Shown: piece after piece, positions 8,971 to 18,305 of the stretch
Numbering within the stretch: position 1 is the first letter of the stretch
Layout: each line of letters opens with the position of its first letter
DNA from: Saprospiraceae bacterium
Lineage (GTDB): Bacteria > Bacteroidota > Bacteroidia > Chitinophagales > Saprospiraceae
Direction: 5' to 3'
DNA length: 64,000 bases
Assembly (NCBI GenBank): GCA_013001595.1
Contig: JABDMH010000129.1
Span: 1 to 64,000, forward strand
Position numbers and translations under genes: made by a program
Notes under the pieces: model-generated
Told to the model about the DNA's origin: nothing
Databases searched by the model: none
The model's input: the letters and a program-made list of their open reading frames with translations, nothing else

Positions 8971-9215
8971 ATTGAATCCCTTCAGGATTCGGGGTTGTGA
9001 TCTTGGCAGGGTTGCCGTGTCTTTACCCAGGCTTTTACCCGGTGCTATTGATCTTGGATCCCTTTGGGATTCTAGGATTTGCTGTGTCTGGTGGCCATCG
9101 TCCAAGATGAATTAATTGCAAGGAACAATCCCTATAGGGATTGAATATCAATATCACAGTATGAAATGCTGTGATATTTGGGGTTTTGAGGTAGACAACC
9201 ACGGAGTGGTTGAAT
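8971..9215 (+). repeat. Composite palindromic repeat, copy A (modules 1 to 6)
   Basis: Six short inverted repeats follow each other: module 1 GAATCC-CTTCA-GGATTC (8974-8990); module 2 around the CCAGG/CCCGG pair (9027-9042); module 3 ATCCC-TTT-GGGAT (9058-9070); module 4 CAATCCC-TATA-GGGATTG (9126-9143); module 5, a 10-base stem AATATCACAG/CTGTGATATT around a TATGAAATG loop (9150-9178); and module 6 CAACCAC-GGA-GTGGTTG (9196-9212). The same modules occur in the same order at 46762-47056 and, reversed, at 27741-28365. No open frame of interest is present. The copy lies directly behind a transposase remnant. Confidence 0.8.
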
Positions 9216-9372
9216 AATCATTACCCGTAAAAAACCAAAAAGGTCGGTCATTCAGTTATTATGGGCTTTATTAAAGTTCAGTGCCCGGCGGATGACTATC
9301 AACGTGATTCTTGATGTAAATCATTGATAGTGAGTAAAATACTAAGTACATAGTCCACAAAAGACAAAATCA

Positions 9373-10392
9373 ATGAAAGCGGCTTTTTTAGTGAAGTATG
9401 GCGATGCTTCTAGTGCCTTTGAAATAAGAGAAGTACCGAGACCTAAACCTAAAGATCAGCAAGTACTCATCGAAGTCGAAGCCTTTGGACTTAATTTTGC
9501 TGATGTCATGGCTCGGTTGGGCTTGTACAAAGCGGCTCCACCGTTACCCAGCCTGCTTGGATACGACGTGGTAGGCACCATTGTCGAATGTGGACCTGCA
9601 GTTACTGAGTTTCAGACAGGAGATCGTGTGACGGCCTTAACTCGTTTTGGTGGATATGCAGAATTTGCCGTTGCGGAAAGTAGTGTTTTAGGTAAGATTC
9701 CACCAAGCATGCCTGCTGGTGTAGCCACCGCCTTATCTACACAATACTGTACAGCATTCTTTCTAGCGCGCGAGCTGGCGAATGTACAAGCCAAAGACCA
9801 GGTTCTGGTACATGCTGCTGCTGGTGGTGTAGGTACGGCGTTGGTTCAAATAGCCAAGCATCAGGGTTGTGAAGTCTTTGGGACCTGCAGCTCTGCCGAG
9901 AAGGTGGCATATCTTCGTGATCATAATGTAGATCATCCCATCAACTACCGGCAACATGATTTTGCTGAAAAAGTCACCGAAATTCTGGGTAATGGAGGTC
10001 TTGATGTGATTTTTGATCCCGTTGGTGGAAAATCCGTTAAGAAGGGCTTTAGACTCCTCGGTGCTGGAGGCAGAATCTTGACATATGGAGTTTCATCAAT
10101 GAATCAGGCCAAATCGGTTTTTGGTAAGCTGCACGTGTTGGGTCAATTTGGATTCTACCATCCAGTACAATTCCTAAGCAAGTCTCGAGGTATGATTGGA
10201 GTGAACATGCTGACCATTGCTGATCAGAAACCACATAAAATAAGCCGGGTCATGAAGCAAGTCATATCCATGACGGAAGCTGGAATATTACAACCCCATG
10301 TAGGAGGTGAATATCCAGCGGAACACATAGGTGATGCACATGCACACCTGGAATCGCGCAAATCGATGGGAAAGATTATTGTTAAATGGTAG
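9373..10392 (+). CDS. Zinc-independent quinone oxidoreductase-like protein (MDR superfamily)
   Basis: At 339 residues this has the full length and order of the medium-chain dehydrogenase/reductase family: an N-terminal GroES-like domain (GLNFADVMARLGLY near 39-52, GYDVVGTI near 63-70) and a Rossmann domain with the NADPH-binding motif AAAGGVGTA (148-156). It lacks the zinc-ligand cysteine pattern of alcohol dehydrogenases. Together with NFADVM and GGYAEF this places it with quinone oxidoreductases and VAT-1-like enoyl reductases, which reduce quinones or activated alkenes with NADPH in the cytoplasm. It lies 16 bases before the SDR gene on the same strand and is probably co-transcribed with it. 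Confidence 0.85.
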   Translation: MKAAFLVKYGDASSAFEIREVPRPKPKDQQVLIEVEAFGLNFADVMARLGLYKAAPPLPSLLGYDVVGTIVECGPAVTEFQTGDRVTALTRFGGYAEFAVAESSVLGKIPPSMPAGVATALSTQYCTAFFLARELANVQAKDQVLVHAAAGGVGTALVQIAKHQGCEVFGTCSSAEKVAYLRDHNVDHPINYRQHDFAEKVTEILGNGGLDVIFDPVGGKSVKKGFRLLGAGGRILTYGVSSMNQAKSVFGKLHVLGQFGFYHPVQFLSKSRGMIGVNMLTIADQKPHKISRVMKQVISMTEAGILQPHVGGEYPAEHIGDAHAHLESRKSMGKIIVKW

Positions 10393-10408
10393 TGAAACTT
10401 GATTAACC

Positions 10409-11323
10409 ATGAAAACTGGAAAATTAGTAGATAAGGTGGCTATCGTTAGTGGATCGAGCCAAGGTATAGGCAAAGCAATAGCCCGGGGACTTTGTCAGCA
10501 GGGTGTCCAAGTAGTATTAAATGGACGCGAAGCCGTCAAACTCCAACAGACAAAGTCCGAATTTCAAGCTGAAGGACATTCCGTGACTGCCTGTACGGCC
10601 AATATTCGCTTTCCACAATCTGCTGCAAAATTGGTCAATCATGCCATCAAACATTTTGGAAAGCTAGATATTGTCGTTTGCAATGCCGGGGTTAGTAGTA
10701 AGGGTACAGTTGAAGATTCAGCGGCATCCAATTTCAAAATTCTTGTCGAAACCAACTATTTGGGCTCCGTCTACCTATCTAAATATGCCATTCCGTATTT
10801 GAAGCAGACAAGGGGGCATATCATCTTGATCAACAGCGTTGGAGGCATGCGGGGTATGCCGTACAATTCAGCATATACGTCATCAAAGATGGCACAAACG
10901 GCGCTTGGCCAAGCTCTTCAGGTTGAGTTGTATGATTTTGGCATTCACGTTGGAATCCTCTATGTAGGGTTTACCATCAATGATCCCAATAAAAAGATTC
11001 TTGATATTGATGGATCTTGGCATCTGTTGCCCAGAAGAACCAATATTAATCTGACTAAACCGGAATCTGTGGCGTACAGTGTCATTCGAATGATTCATCA
11101 TAGAAGGAAACAAGCTACCCTGACCATACTTGGGCATTTCACCTACTTTATGACACACTTCTTACCGCGACTGAGCCATTGGGTTGCCATCTGGAGTCGT
11201 CATCTGATCAGAGATCAATTCACTTTTATTGCAAAACCTGAAGAGGTGAAACTTCAACCACGAAATGAGGATATACGAGTAGGCCAAAATAAATATCAAC
11301 AGGAAGACAGCACCGTTTCTTGA
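10409..11323 (+). CDS. Short-chain dehydrogenase/reductase (classical SDR)
   Basis: The 304-residue protein shows the classical SDR set: the cofactor motif GSSQGIG (15-21), the NAG motif (92-94), catalytic Ser143, Tyr156 and Lys160 in YTSSK. SDRs reduce ketones or oxidise alcohols with NAD(P)H. The last 60 residues extend beyond the usual core and include an amphipathic or membrane-leaning helix (LGHFTYFMTHFLPRL), as in 3-ketodihydrosphingosine reductase and 11-beta-HSD-like members. This makes a lipid or hydrophobic substrate possible, but that is inference. It follows the quinone-oxidoreductase-like gene closely and converges with the ChaN-like gene. Confidence 0.85.
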   Translation: MKTGKLVDKVAIVSGSSQGIGKAIARGLCQQGVQVVLNGREAVKLQQTKSEFQAEGHSVTACTANIRFPQSAAKLVNHAIKHFGKLDIVVCNAGVSSKGTVEDSAASNFKILVETNYLGSVYLSKYAIPYLKQTRGHIILINSVGGMRGMPYNSAYTSSKMAQTALGQALQVELYDFGIHVGILYVGFTINDPNKKILDIDGSWHLLPRRTNINLTKPESVAYSVIRMIHHRRKQATLTILGHFTYFMTHFLPRLSHWVAIWSRHLIRDQFTFIAKPEEVKLQPRNEDIRVGQNKYQQEDSTVS

Positions 11324-11388
11324 GGTAGCAACATTATTATATGGCTCACAATAAAGGGGGCTAGGACACATAGCGCATGCCATTTTTT

Positions 11389-12273
11389 CTAGTGTGTTTC
11401 TGTCATTTCTTCGTCGACACAAATGATAAAGTTGGCTACGCCCTTATACTCATCAGATAGGGGGCGTACAGAAGCTTGTTCGACGGTGGCAATGGTTGCA
11501 TATGTAAGGTCGTCACGGTATTGCATTAGGTACCAAAGAATGCCTTCATACCATTCTGAATGATAGGTGCCGTTAATGTGCAGAAATAAGTGATAGGCTT
11601 TGAAATTTGTGAGGATAAGATGAGCCATGGTTGCGTCCCTCAACGCTTGAGCCATAATCAATTCGTCAGAGGCATGATCTGGCCACAGCTCAAATATGTC
11701 TTGATAGGTCTTTAGTTGCTTGTCAAATGGTATGGGAAGAGGAGCCAAATATCTAAGATCATCACTTTGCACAGAGTCTAACGCCGAGAATCCGGAGAAA
11801 TAGACCTCTTTAGCAAACCTGTCGGGCACATTGGTTGCTATAAAGGGGAGGCCATTTCTTTGGGCGAATTCTACCAAAGGCGCATAATCGGTCGCATAGT
11901 TCGGCCACAGGTCTATGGATGTAGCTTGGTTAATCCACTTGAGATCACCTCTTAAGTAGCTATCAAGTACCTCTTGATCTTCTGATTCAAACATCTCCGC
12001 ACCCAGAATGAGGTCTCCTTTTTCATGCAAGGCTTTAACCAGTTCAAGTTGGAGCCAATGATCGATGGGATTATCATGAATTTCTCCAAAGAGGATGATG
12101 TCCTTGGTGGTCAATTTACGGACCATTTTAGCGAAGGATACGCGCTTTCCCTGGTCGTTGTAGATCTGGTATGCAGGCAGATGTTGAGCGCAGACAGACA
12201 TAGCCACAATAAAAAAGCACACCATAAGAGCCATGCATCTCATAGCTGCGAAAGTAGCCTTTTTGCCCAGCAT
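11389..12273 (-). CDS. ChaN-family haem-binding protein (PF04187-type)
   Basis: The 294-residue product from the ATG at 12273 has an N-terminal signal sequence (MALMVCFFIVAMSVCA). It then shows the ChaN/Tiki-superfamily core: DIILFGEIHDNPIDHW near the start (the GE-H-N motif), GAEMFE, and the later LTNFKAYHLFLHINGTYHS segment. Campylobacter ChaN binds two haems and is implicated in iron uptake; the wider superfamily has erythromycin-esterase and TraB-like proteases. No cysteine lipobox is present, so it is probably periplasmic. An upstream ATG at 12345 would overlap the preceding gene by 16 bases and gives no better leader, so the inner start is preferred. Confidence 0.75.
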   Translation of the reverse strand: MLGKKATFAAMRCMALMVCFFIVAMSVCAQHLPAYQIYNDQGKRVSFAKMVRKLTTKDIILFGEIHDNPIDHWLQLELVKALHEKGDLILGAEMFESEDQEVLDSYLRGDLKWINQATSIDLWPNYATDYAPLVEFAQRNGLPFIATNVPDRFAKEVYFSGFSALDSVQSDDLRYLAPLPIPFDKQLKTYQDIFELWPDHASDELIMAQALRDATMAHLILTNFKAYHLFLHINGTYHSEWYEGILWYLMQYRDDLTYATIATVEQASVRPLSDEYKGVANFIICVDEEMTETH

Positions 12274-12329
12274 CCTTACTGTGTGACCTATGTGTTGAAA
12301 TGTTCTTTTTGATACTGAGTAGGGTAGTC

Positions 12330-13271
12330 CTACTCTTCGACCCATTCCATGGTGCCGAGACGTATCCCTTCAAGTGAAGGTAGAAGGCAAGCAATATACC
12401 ATTGCTCATCATATTCAAATACCTCTGGAGCAGCCACCGGAATATGGCCAATGAGAAAACGGTCGTCATCGAGACCAAAATCAAATGGATCTTTTGAGCG
12501 GTAGATATATGTCTTATTGTTTTCCCCATACATCACCGTACGAAATAGATAGAAGTCTTCACCTCGCTGAACAACAAAAGGGCATTCGGCATACCAGAGC
12601 TTTCCTTTTCCTCCGATGCCACCGTAGGACACTCGTTTAGAAGTACTCCATTGCAGCAGGTCTGGAGAGGTACGTGCGTAGATGGCTCCATTGTCTTGGG
12701 GATGAGCTACATAATAACAAATCCACTGATCTGCATACTTGATCACCATGGCATCTCTGGTATTGGTCTCTGCTGGGTCACCAAATAGAGCTGGATCGCC
12801 ATCATGCACCTGCCGTCTAAACTGCTTTCCATCTTGACTCGTTGCCAGACAGATGCGATTCCAGTCTCCATAGAGCATTTTGTAGATGCCTTCATGCTTG
12901 ATGACGTAGGGTGCCTGCATACCACCTGGATGCTCTCCAAGGGTAGTGTCAGCCCTCATCGCTATGCCCTTAGCCGCCCAATCTTTTGCTATGATGTCAG
13001 ATCCTTCCCAACCATGAAAAAGGCGAGTACGTCCCATTTCCTTAGTTTTACGAATACAAGACCACAGCTGCCATGTGCCATCACTCGCTTGCCAAATGCC
13101 AAAATCAACAGGCTGCTGTTTGGGGTCAGAAAGCATACCCAAGTCGGGATTATCAGCGATTTGCCACCAATCTTCATTCAACTTGGGAGTGAGCGGTTGA
13201 GCATCTAACACAGTCATCAAACTGACAAGTAAGTAGATGGGGAGGGTATCTATGAGAAGGAGGCGATGCAT
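12330..13271 (-). CDS. Secreted five-bladed propeller glycoside hydrolase-like protein (GH43/GH32 fold)
   Basis: The 313-residue product has a leader (MHRLLLIDTLPIYLLVSLMTVL). It then shows a repeating pattern typical of the GH43/GH32/DUF377-type five-bladed propeller: D-FGIWQASDGTWQLWSCIR, APYVIKHEGIYKMLYGD, TRDAMVIKYADQWICYYV and APEVFEYDEQWYIACL. Acidic residues open the blades (DPDLGM-like and PEVFE segments), but the catalytic triad cannot be assigned with certainty. Substrates of related proteins are arabinans, xylans, fructans or mannosides. It is upstream of the ChaN-like gene on the same strand with a gap of about 56 bases when the preferred ChaN start is used. Confidence 0.7.
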   Translation of the reverse strand: MHRLLLIDTLPIYLLVSLMTVLDAQPLTPKLNEDWWQIADNPDLGMLSDPKQQPVDFGIWQASDGTWQLWSCIRKTKEMGRTRLFHGWEGSDIIAKDWAAKGIAMRADTTLGEHPGGMQAPYVIKHEGIYKMLYGDWNRICLATSQDGKQFRRQVHDGDPALFGDPAETNTRDAMVIKYADQWICYYVAHPQDNGAIYARTSPDLLQWSTSKRVSYGGIGGKGKLWYAECPFVVQRGEDFYLFRTVMYGENNKTYIYRSKDPFDFGLDDDRFLIGHIPVAAPEVFEYDEQWYIACLLPSLEGIRLGTMEWVEE

Positions 13272-13359
13272 GATTCTAATTTCTCTTAAGAGCGCTGGGA
13301 GATAAAGCTATCCTCTTTTAGGGAGAATTACGTTCTTTTGACGGAGAAAGAAATCAAAA

Positions 13360-14133
13360 TTGAGCTGGCTAAAATACATACTTGGGCTTACGATCGCAAC
13401 TCCACTTGCACCCATCATGTGGCTGCAGGGAAGGCAGATATTGAAGCATATTCCTCAGGTACCTGAGCCAGAGGACCATCATGGGGTGGTTGGCGACGGT
13501 GATGCGCTCATCAAAATTCTGGGTATTGGAGAGAGCAGCATCGCATCCATTGGAGCACGCACAAGCCAGCTGGGATTGGTAGGCCAGGTGGCAGCACACA
13601 TGGCTGAGGAATCTAACTGTGAAATTCATTGGCAGGTTGTGGCAGAGAGTGGATTGACGATTAAGAACATGTTGGTAGCGCTAATTCCAAAATGCCAGAA
13701 AATGGATTTTAACCCAGATCTCCTGCTACTGGGGGTTGGTGTCAATGAAGTATTTAAATTAAATCATCCCGTAGGATTTCGAAAAGATCTGGAGACACTC
13801 ATTCATGTACTTAAATCTCAATATCCTGGTGTACCCCTAGTATTTATTCATATGCCTCCCATTCGCTCGTTTCCGGTTTGGACATCGTTGCTCAGATATT
13901 TTACTGGAGAACTAGGAGATATTTTTGAAAAAGAAATGGAACAGATGATTCAGTCACATAATCAGACCTATTATTGTCAGGACCGGATTTCTTTGGATAA
14001 ATTTAAAGCCAAGCTGAATCGTCCGGCTGAGGATGCAGAATTCTTTAGCGATGGGGTACACCCTTCTGAGTTAACTTATCACCTATGGGGAAGGGAGATA
14101 GGGTCATTTATTTTGGCGCAGGTGCCTTTTTAG
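13360..14133 (+). CDS. SGNH/GDSL-type hydrolase
   Basis: The 257-residue product begins at a TTG codon with GGAGAAAG about nine bases upstream; no ATG lies nearby in frame. An N-terminal hydrophobic segment (residues 5-22) may anchor it. Block I reads GIGESSIASIG (Ser59 as the likely nucleophile, GES instead of GDS), block III appears as LLLGVGVNEVF, and block V as DGVHPSELTY with the catalytic Asp-His pair. SGNH enzymes remove acyl or acetyl groups from lipids or glycans. The 3' end overlaps the convergent PhoD gene by four bases. The family is secure; the substrate is not. Confidence 0.8.
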   Translation: MSWLKYILGLTIATPLAPIMWLQGRQILKHIPQVPEPEDHHGVVGDGDALIKILGIGESSIASIGARTSQLGLVGQVAAHMAEESNCEIHWQVVAESGLTIKNMLVALIPKCQKMDFNPDLLLLGVGVNEVFKLNHPVGFRKDLETLIHVLKSQYPGVPLVFIHMPPIRSFPVWTSLLRYFTGELGDIFEKEMEQMIQSHNQTYYCQDRISLDKFKAKLNRPAEDAEFFSDGVHPSELTYHLWGREIGSFILAQVPF

Positions 14134-15740
14134 ATCTGGCGTGCTCCCCTTCTGCCATTTTCTACTTGAAAAGTTGCTCTGGTGATCAAAGGTGCACCTC
14201 TTTTTGATACATAAGGAACAGCTTGATATTTTGTCTCCCAATTTTCTGGAGTTACTTCACATTGTACGTATCCACGCTCTTTCGAGTGAAAATGTAAACA
14301 TGGATTATCGCGCATGATTCCTTCATGGCCGTCAGGTATCAGCGTACCATCACCTCCCGAGGAAATTGAAGTCCCTACAAATTCCGTGGCGACTGTTTTT
14401 TCTGCTGCTTTGGTGCAGTTTACTTTAAGGTCGTTGACATAATTGGCATGAATATCTCCAGTAAGCACTATTGGATTTGAAACATAGGGCTGTGCCAGCA
14501 GTTCCATCATACGTTTACGACTCACATCATAGCCGGGCCATTGATCCACCGAAAACTTTTCTCCCGATTCTGGATCTCTGTCTATGGCGGCCACCATAAC
14601 CTGTTGAGCCAGTACGTTCCATCGGGCATCCGATTTCTTCAATTGTCGCCGCAACCATTTCTCTTGTTTTTTACCCATGATGGTGGCCTTGGAATCAAAT
14701 GCATCAGCACAAAGGACTCCACTGCGATCACCGCAAGGTTGATCAGTGCGATATTGCCGGGTATCTAGTACATCAAATTCAACCAATCTGCCAAACGAGA
14801 CATTGCGATATAGGCGCATATCTGGCCCCTTGGGTATGGCTCTTTTTCGCAGCGGCATGTGCTCGTAATAAGCCTGGTAGGCATTGGCTCGGCGCTTTAA
14901 GAAATCGACTGGATCAACATCAGCTTCCTCCGAAACGGCATTGGCATAATTATTATCAAATTCATGATCATCCCAAGTAACGATCCAGGGGAAAGCCGCA
15001 TGTACAGCGATCAAAGCAGGGTCGAGCTTGTATTGTGATAATCTAATGCGATAGTCGTCCACAGAATCTAATTCCTGGCCGATGTGTTTTCGTACGCGGT
15101 CTTCTGCTCCCTTATATTCATATATGTAATCACCGAGATGAATGACTAGATCGAGAGACTCCTGTGCCATATGTTCATATGCGGTATAGTAGCCATATTC
15201 ATAGTGCTGGCAAGAGGCAAAGGCAAAGCGAAAGGAGTCTTTCATCAGATCTTGTTTGGGTGCAGTGCGGGTTCTACCCACCAGACTCACTTCATTTGCC
15301 GCCTTAAATTGATAGAAGTACCATCGATCGGACTCAAGACCTCTCACCTCCACATGGACCGAATGAGCCAATTCAGGAGTAGCAACAACTTCTCCTTTTG
15401 CCACTACTTGGGTCATTTTTTCATCATCTGCCACCATCCACTGCACGGCAACATTTAATGTAGGCATTCCACCCTTTGGTTCAAGAGGTTTTGGTGCCAG
15501 TCTAGTCCATAGGACGAACCCATCACTTGCAGGATCCCCAGATGCAATACCCAGCTGAAAGGGGTAGTCAGAAACAGGCACATATTGGCGAATCAGTGAT
15601 TGTAAAGGTCGGTTGATCAACAGCGGCCATCCTGCCAGCGAAAACAAGCCCGTCCTGAGAAAATCGCGACGATGATTGTTCGCTTGCAAATATTGGATCT
15701 GACTTTTATGCATTTTCTTTGGTTTAGCGAATAAGTCCAT
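14130..15740 (-). CDS. phoD: PhoD-family alkaline phosphatase/phosphodiesterase
   Basis: The 536-residue protein has a twin-arginine leader (HRRDFLRTGLFSLAGW), so it is exported folded. The N-terminal PhoD domain shows FQLGIASGDPASDGFVLWTR. The metallophosphoesterase core follows with FAFASCQ, HLGDYIYEYKG, WDDHEFDNNYAN and, near the end, LTGDIHANYVNDL. These residues hold the iron and calcium ions in characterised PhoD enzymes. PhoD releases phosphate from phosphodiesters and monoesters outside the cytoplasm. It converges with and just overlaps the SGNH gene, so the two are not co-regulated as an operon. Confidence 0.92.
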   Translation of the reverse strand: MDLFAKPKKMHKSQIQYLQANNHRRDFLRTGLFSLAGWPLLINRPLQSLIRQYVPVSDYPFQLGIASGDPASDGFVLWTRLAPKPLEPKGGMPTLNVAVQWMVADDEKMTQVVAKGEVVATPELAHSVHVEVRGLESDRWYFYQFKAANEVSLVGRTRTAPKQDLMKDSFRFAFASCQHYEYGYYTAYEHMAQESLDLVIHLGDYIYEYKGAEDRVRKHIGQELDSVDDYRIRLSQYKLDPALIAVHAAFPWIVTWDDHEFDNNYANAVSEEADVDPVDFLKRRANAYQAYYEHMPLRKRAIPKGPDMRLYRNVSFGRLVEFDVLDTRQYRTDQPCGDRSGVLCADAFDSKATIMGKKQEKWLRRQLKKSDARWNVLAQQVMVAAIDRDPESGEKFSVDQWPGYDVSRKRMMELLAQPYVSNPIVLTGDIHANYVNDLKVNCTKAAEKTVATEFVGTSISSGGDGTLIPDGHEGIMRDNPCLHFHSKERGYVQCEVTPENWETKYQAVPYVSKRGAPLITRATFQVENGRRGARQI

Positions 15741-15873
15741 AAGATAGTCAGTAATTTATTCTTGGGATAGAGTGAGCATTATTAGTTTTAGCAAGATGCT
15801 ACTTTAGTATCTCTATCAGTGAATGATTTTCTGCGATCACATCGTTGCCATTGTCCGCATATAATGAACCCCC

Positions 15874-16422
15874 ATGCAATCAAGAAAACTGAAATTATAC
15901 ATCGCATGCAGCCTCAATGGCTACATAGCTGATGCAGATGGTAGTGTAGCCTTTTTAGAAAAAGTGCCAAACCCAGAGGGCCTAGACTATGGATACGCAA
16001 CGTTCTATGATACCATAGATACCACCATACAAGGTTTTACCACCTATCAGCAGATCATCGAATGGGATATACCCTTTCCCTATCAGGGCAAGAAAAATTA
16101 TGTGTTTACCAATCGCAAAGTGCAATCAGAGTCTACAGATGTGACCTTTGTGACAGAGGATCATGCTGGGTTTTTGCAAAATTTAAAGAAACAGGATGGG
16201 GGAGACATCTGGTTGATTGGTGGTGGTCGACTCAATCAATTTTGCCTGGATCATGGTCTAATTGATGAAATGAACACATTTATTATGCCGATTCTCCTAC
16301 CCAATGGCATTCCAATGTTTGCTCAATTTCTTGAAGAAACTGATTTGAAATTGATTAGCCAAGAGACTTATTCTAATGGAGTGGTCCGATTAAATTATAA
16401 ATTAGATAACGGGAAGATTTAG
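15874..16422 (+). CDS. Dihydrofolate reductase-like protein (RibD C-terminal family)
   Basis: At 182 residues it has the size and motifs of the stand-alone RibD C-terminal/DHFR-like family: KLYIACSLNGYIADADG at the start, TIQGFTTYQQI in the middle, DIWLIGGGRLNQFCLDHGLIDE and IMPILLPNGIPMF towards the end. Relatives reduce pyrimidine or folate-like substrates with NADPH, and many are called YyaP/YqjY. It is not part of a riboflavin operon here, so a housekeeping role in flavin synthesis is unlikely. The ATG start at 15874 fits the family. Confidence 0.85.
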   Translation: MQSRKLKLYIACSLNGYIADADGSVAFLEKVPNPEGLDYGYATFYDTIDTTIQGFTTYQQIIEWDIPFPYQGKKNYVFTNRKVQSESTDVTFVTEDHAGFLQNLKKQDGGDIWLIGGGRLNQFCLDHGLIDEMNTFIMPILLPNGIPMFAQFLEETDLKLISQETYSNGVVRLNYKLDNGKI

Positions 16423-16508
16423 CTGAATCAGATACTTTCTCTATTCCACCATTGCGAGGAAGTAATCAAATAGTCTCATTAATAGTATGTACTAGCGAAG
16501 AACAATTT

Positions 16509-18257
16509 ATGCAAATACCCATGTCTCTAATTCTGCTATTCTTACTTTTTTCTGCATGTCAACCCTCATCCAGTAATATTAATTATGGTCACTCAGACCT
16601 CCATGAGGATGAGCGACAGGTATTGCTCGATGACCTTTCTGACTTGCATTCAAGGTATGATTACTCCACCAATATGCTCACGAAAGAATTGACTAGATGG
16701 AACTATCATACAGATGCAGAGCTTGGCACCTTTCATGAAGTCCGGGGCTCATTTAGATATGCGGTCATGCTTGCAGATTCAGATGTGGACAGTTTGGTTG
16801 AAAGGGCATGGAAGGTTATTGCTGCAACGATTAAACTGCAAGATCAAGATACCACTTCAAAATCTTGTGGAGTCTGGCCCTACTATTTGGAAGAACCATT
16901 GGCTACTAAGAAAGCACCCATAGATTATAATTGGGCTGATTTCAATGCGGTTAGTTTACTCACCCTTTGGATGGGACATCAAGATATCATTCCGACGCAA
17001 CTAAAGGAAGAAATAAGGCACGCCCTCATTCTCGCGGCAAGATCAATTCAAAAAAGAGATGTAAAACCCGGTTACACCAATATTGCGATTATGGGTACTT
17101 ATGTGACATACCTGGTGGGACATCTATTTGACCTTTCAGACATGCAGCAATATGCGCAGGACAGACTGCAGGCCTTCTATACATATACTTTGGATAAAGT
17201 TGGATTCAGGGAATACAATAGTCCAACGTACAATATGGTGGCACTTGAAGAATTGATGCGTATGAAAAATCATATTGCAGAATCGGAAGCGAGGCAGATG
17301 ATTGATTCTCTATATAGCATCGGTTGGAACATGATTGCAAGACATTTTCATAAACCTACAATGCAATGGGCTGGACCACATAGCCGATCCTACAGTAGTT
17401 TTGTCCGGCCTAGATTTTATAGGCTGCTTAATGAGGCGACGAAAGGACAAATGGAAATTGCGAACGCTGAAGAAAGATATGATGGGATCATCAAGCACGT
17501 GATTCCTACTCACCTGATGGGCTACTTTCTTAATCCCCAATATCCTCGAACTGAAATAGATATTTTTGAAAAAGAAGCACCTCAAATAATTGGGACTTGC
17601 CATTTAACCAATGACTATGCCCTCGCCAGTGTCAACAGATCTAGTATGTGGAACCAAAGGCGCCCTTTCCTCGTGCACTGGGGTGATGAACAGCATCCAA
17701 AATATCTACAATTGCGTTTTTTACATGATGGCTATGATTTTAGCAGTGCCACATTACATAGTCAACAAAAAGAGAATCGCTCATTGATCGGAATAAACCT
17801 TGTATTAAATGGAGGTGATAAACACATCAGTATTGACCGATTGAAGGGAGGTAGATTCTTAGCGAAGGACCTCAGACTTCGTTTTGAATTTGGCGGTGTG
17901 GACAAGGAAGAATTGCAGGTGCCCGACTCCGAAAAGATTTATCAGTCGAAGCAGATTTCATTTGGTGTCCATCAATTTCAATCCAGATTTGACAAGGATT
18001 TTGGCATTTGGGAGATAGGCGGAGTTGGAGATACATCCTGGGTCGATTATATCATATATTCTGGTGCTGAGCACCTTATAGACCTAAAACAGATGGAAGA
18101 GGCTGCATTATTCTTTGGTTTCTCCCTTAGCAACTTACCGAGTGAGGCAAACCACCCCATTGAAGTTAGAGAAAATGGAGACCGCCTAGATCTATCATGG
18201 ATGGGTCTAAAATTGGAACTTTACGAACGGCCTTATCCAAATCCCAAAAACCTATAG
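16509..18257 (+). CDS. Lipoprotein with predicted alpha/alpha-toroid and beta-sandwich, family not named
   Basis: A TTG frame opens at 16452, but the ATG at 16509 gives a good lipoprotein signal (MQIPMSLILLFLLFSAC, Cys17), so this start is used (582 residues). The first two thirds are helical with motifs REYNSPTYNMVALEELMRMK and AGPHSRSYSSF. The last third is rich in beta strands (YLQLRFLHDGYDFSSATLH, VHWGD). The layout resembles heparinase- or alginate-lyase-like proteins, in which a toroid is followed by a sheet domain, and the YNSPTY and GPHSR motifs look like an active-site groove. That is inference; no characterised homologue is recalled. It precedes a sialidase-fold gene on the same strand. 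Confidence 0.6.
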   Translation: MQIPMSLILLFLLFSACQPSSSNINYGHSDLHEDERQVLLDDLSDLHSRYDYSTNMLTKELTRWNYHTDAELGTFHEVRGSFRYAVMLADSDVDSLVERAWKVIAATIKLQDQDTTSKSCGVWPYYLEEPLATKKAPIDYNWADFNAVSLLTLWMGHQDIIPTQLKEEIRHALILAARSIQKRDVKPGYTNIAIMGTYVTYLVGHLFDLSDMQQYAQDRLQAFYTYTLDKVGFREYNSPTYNMVALEELMRMKNHIAESEARQMIDSLYSIGWNMIARHFHKPTMQWAGPHSRSYSSFVRPRFYRLLNEATKGQMEIANAEERYDGIIKHVIPTHLMGYFLNPQYPRTEIDIFEKEAPQIIGTCHLTNDYALASVNRSSMWNQRRPFLVHWGDEQHPKYLQLRFLHDGYDFSSATLHSQQKENRSLIGINLVLNGGDKHISIDRLKGGRFLAKDLRLRFEFGGVDKEELQVPDSEKIYQSKQISFGVHQFQSRFDKDFGIWEIGGVGDTSWVDYIIYSGAEHLIDLKQMEEAALFFGFSLSNLPSEANHPIEVRENGDRLDLSWMGLKLELYERPYPNPKNL

Positions 18258-18305
18258 TGATCTAGGATGAGTTTTCAAATACCGGAGTGAAAGAAAGTTG
18301 AGTTT

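Noticed and set aside
8911-9105. 64-codon minus-strand frame
   Set aside because: It is produced by the transposase remnant and palindromes 1 to 3 read backwards.
8958-9220. CRISPR array
   Set aside because: The repeats are different palindromes, each used once per copy, with no regular spacing or unique spacers, and no cas genes are present.
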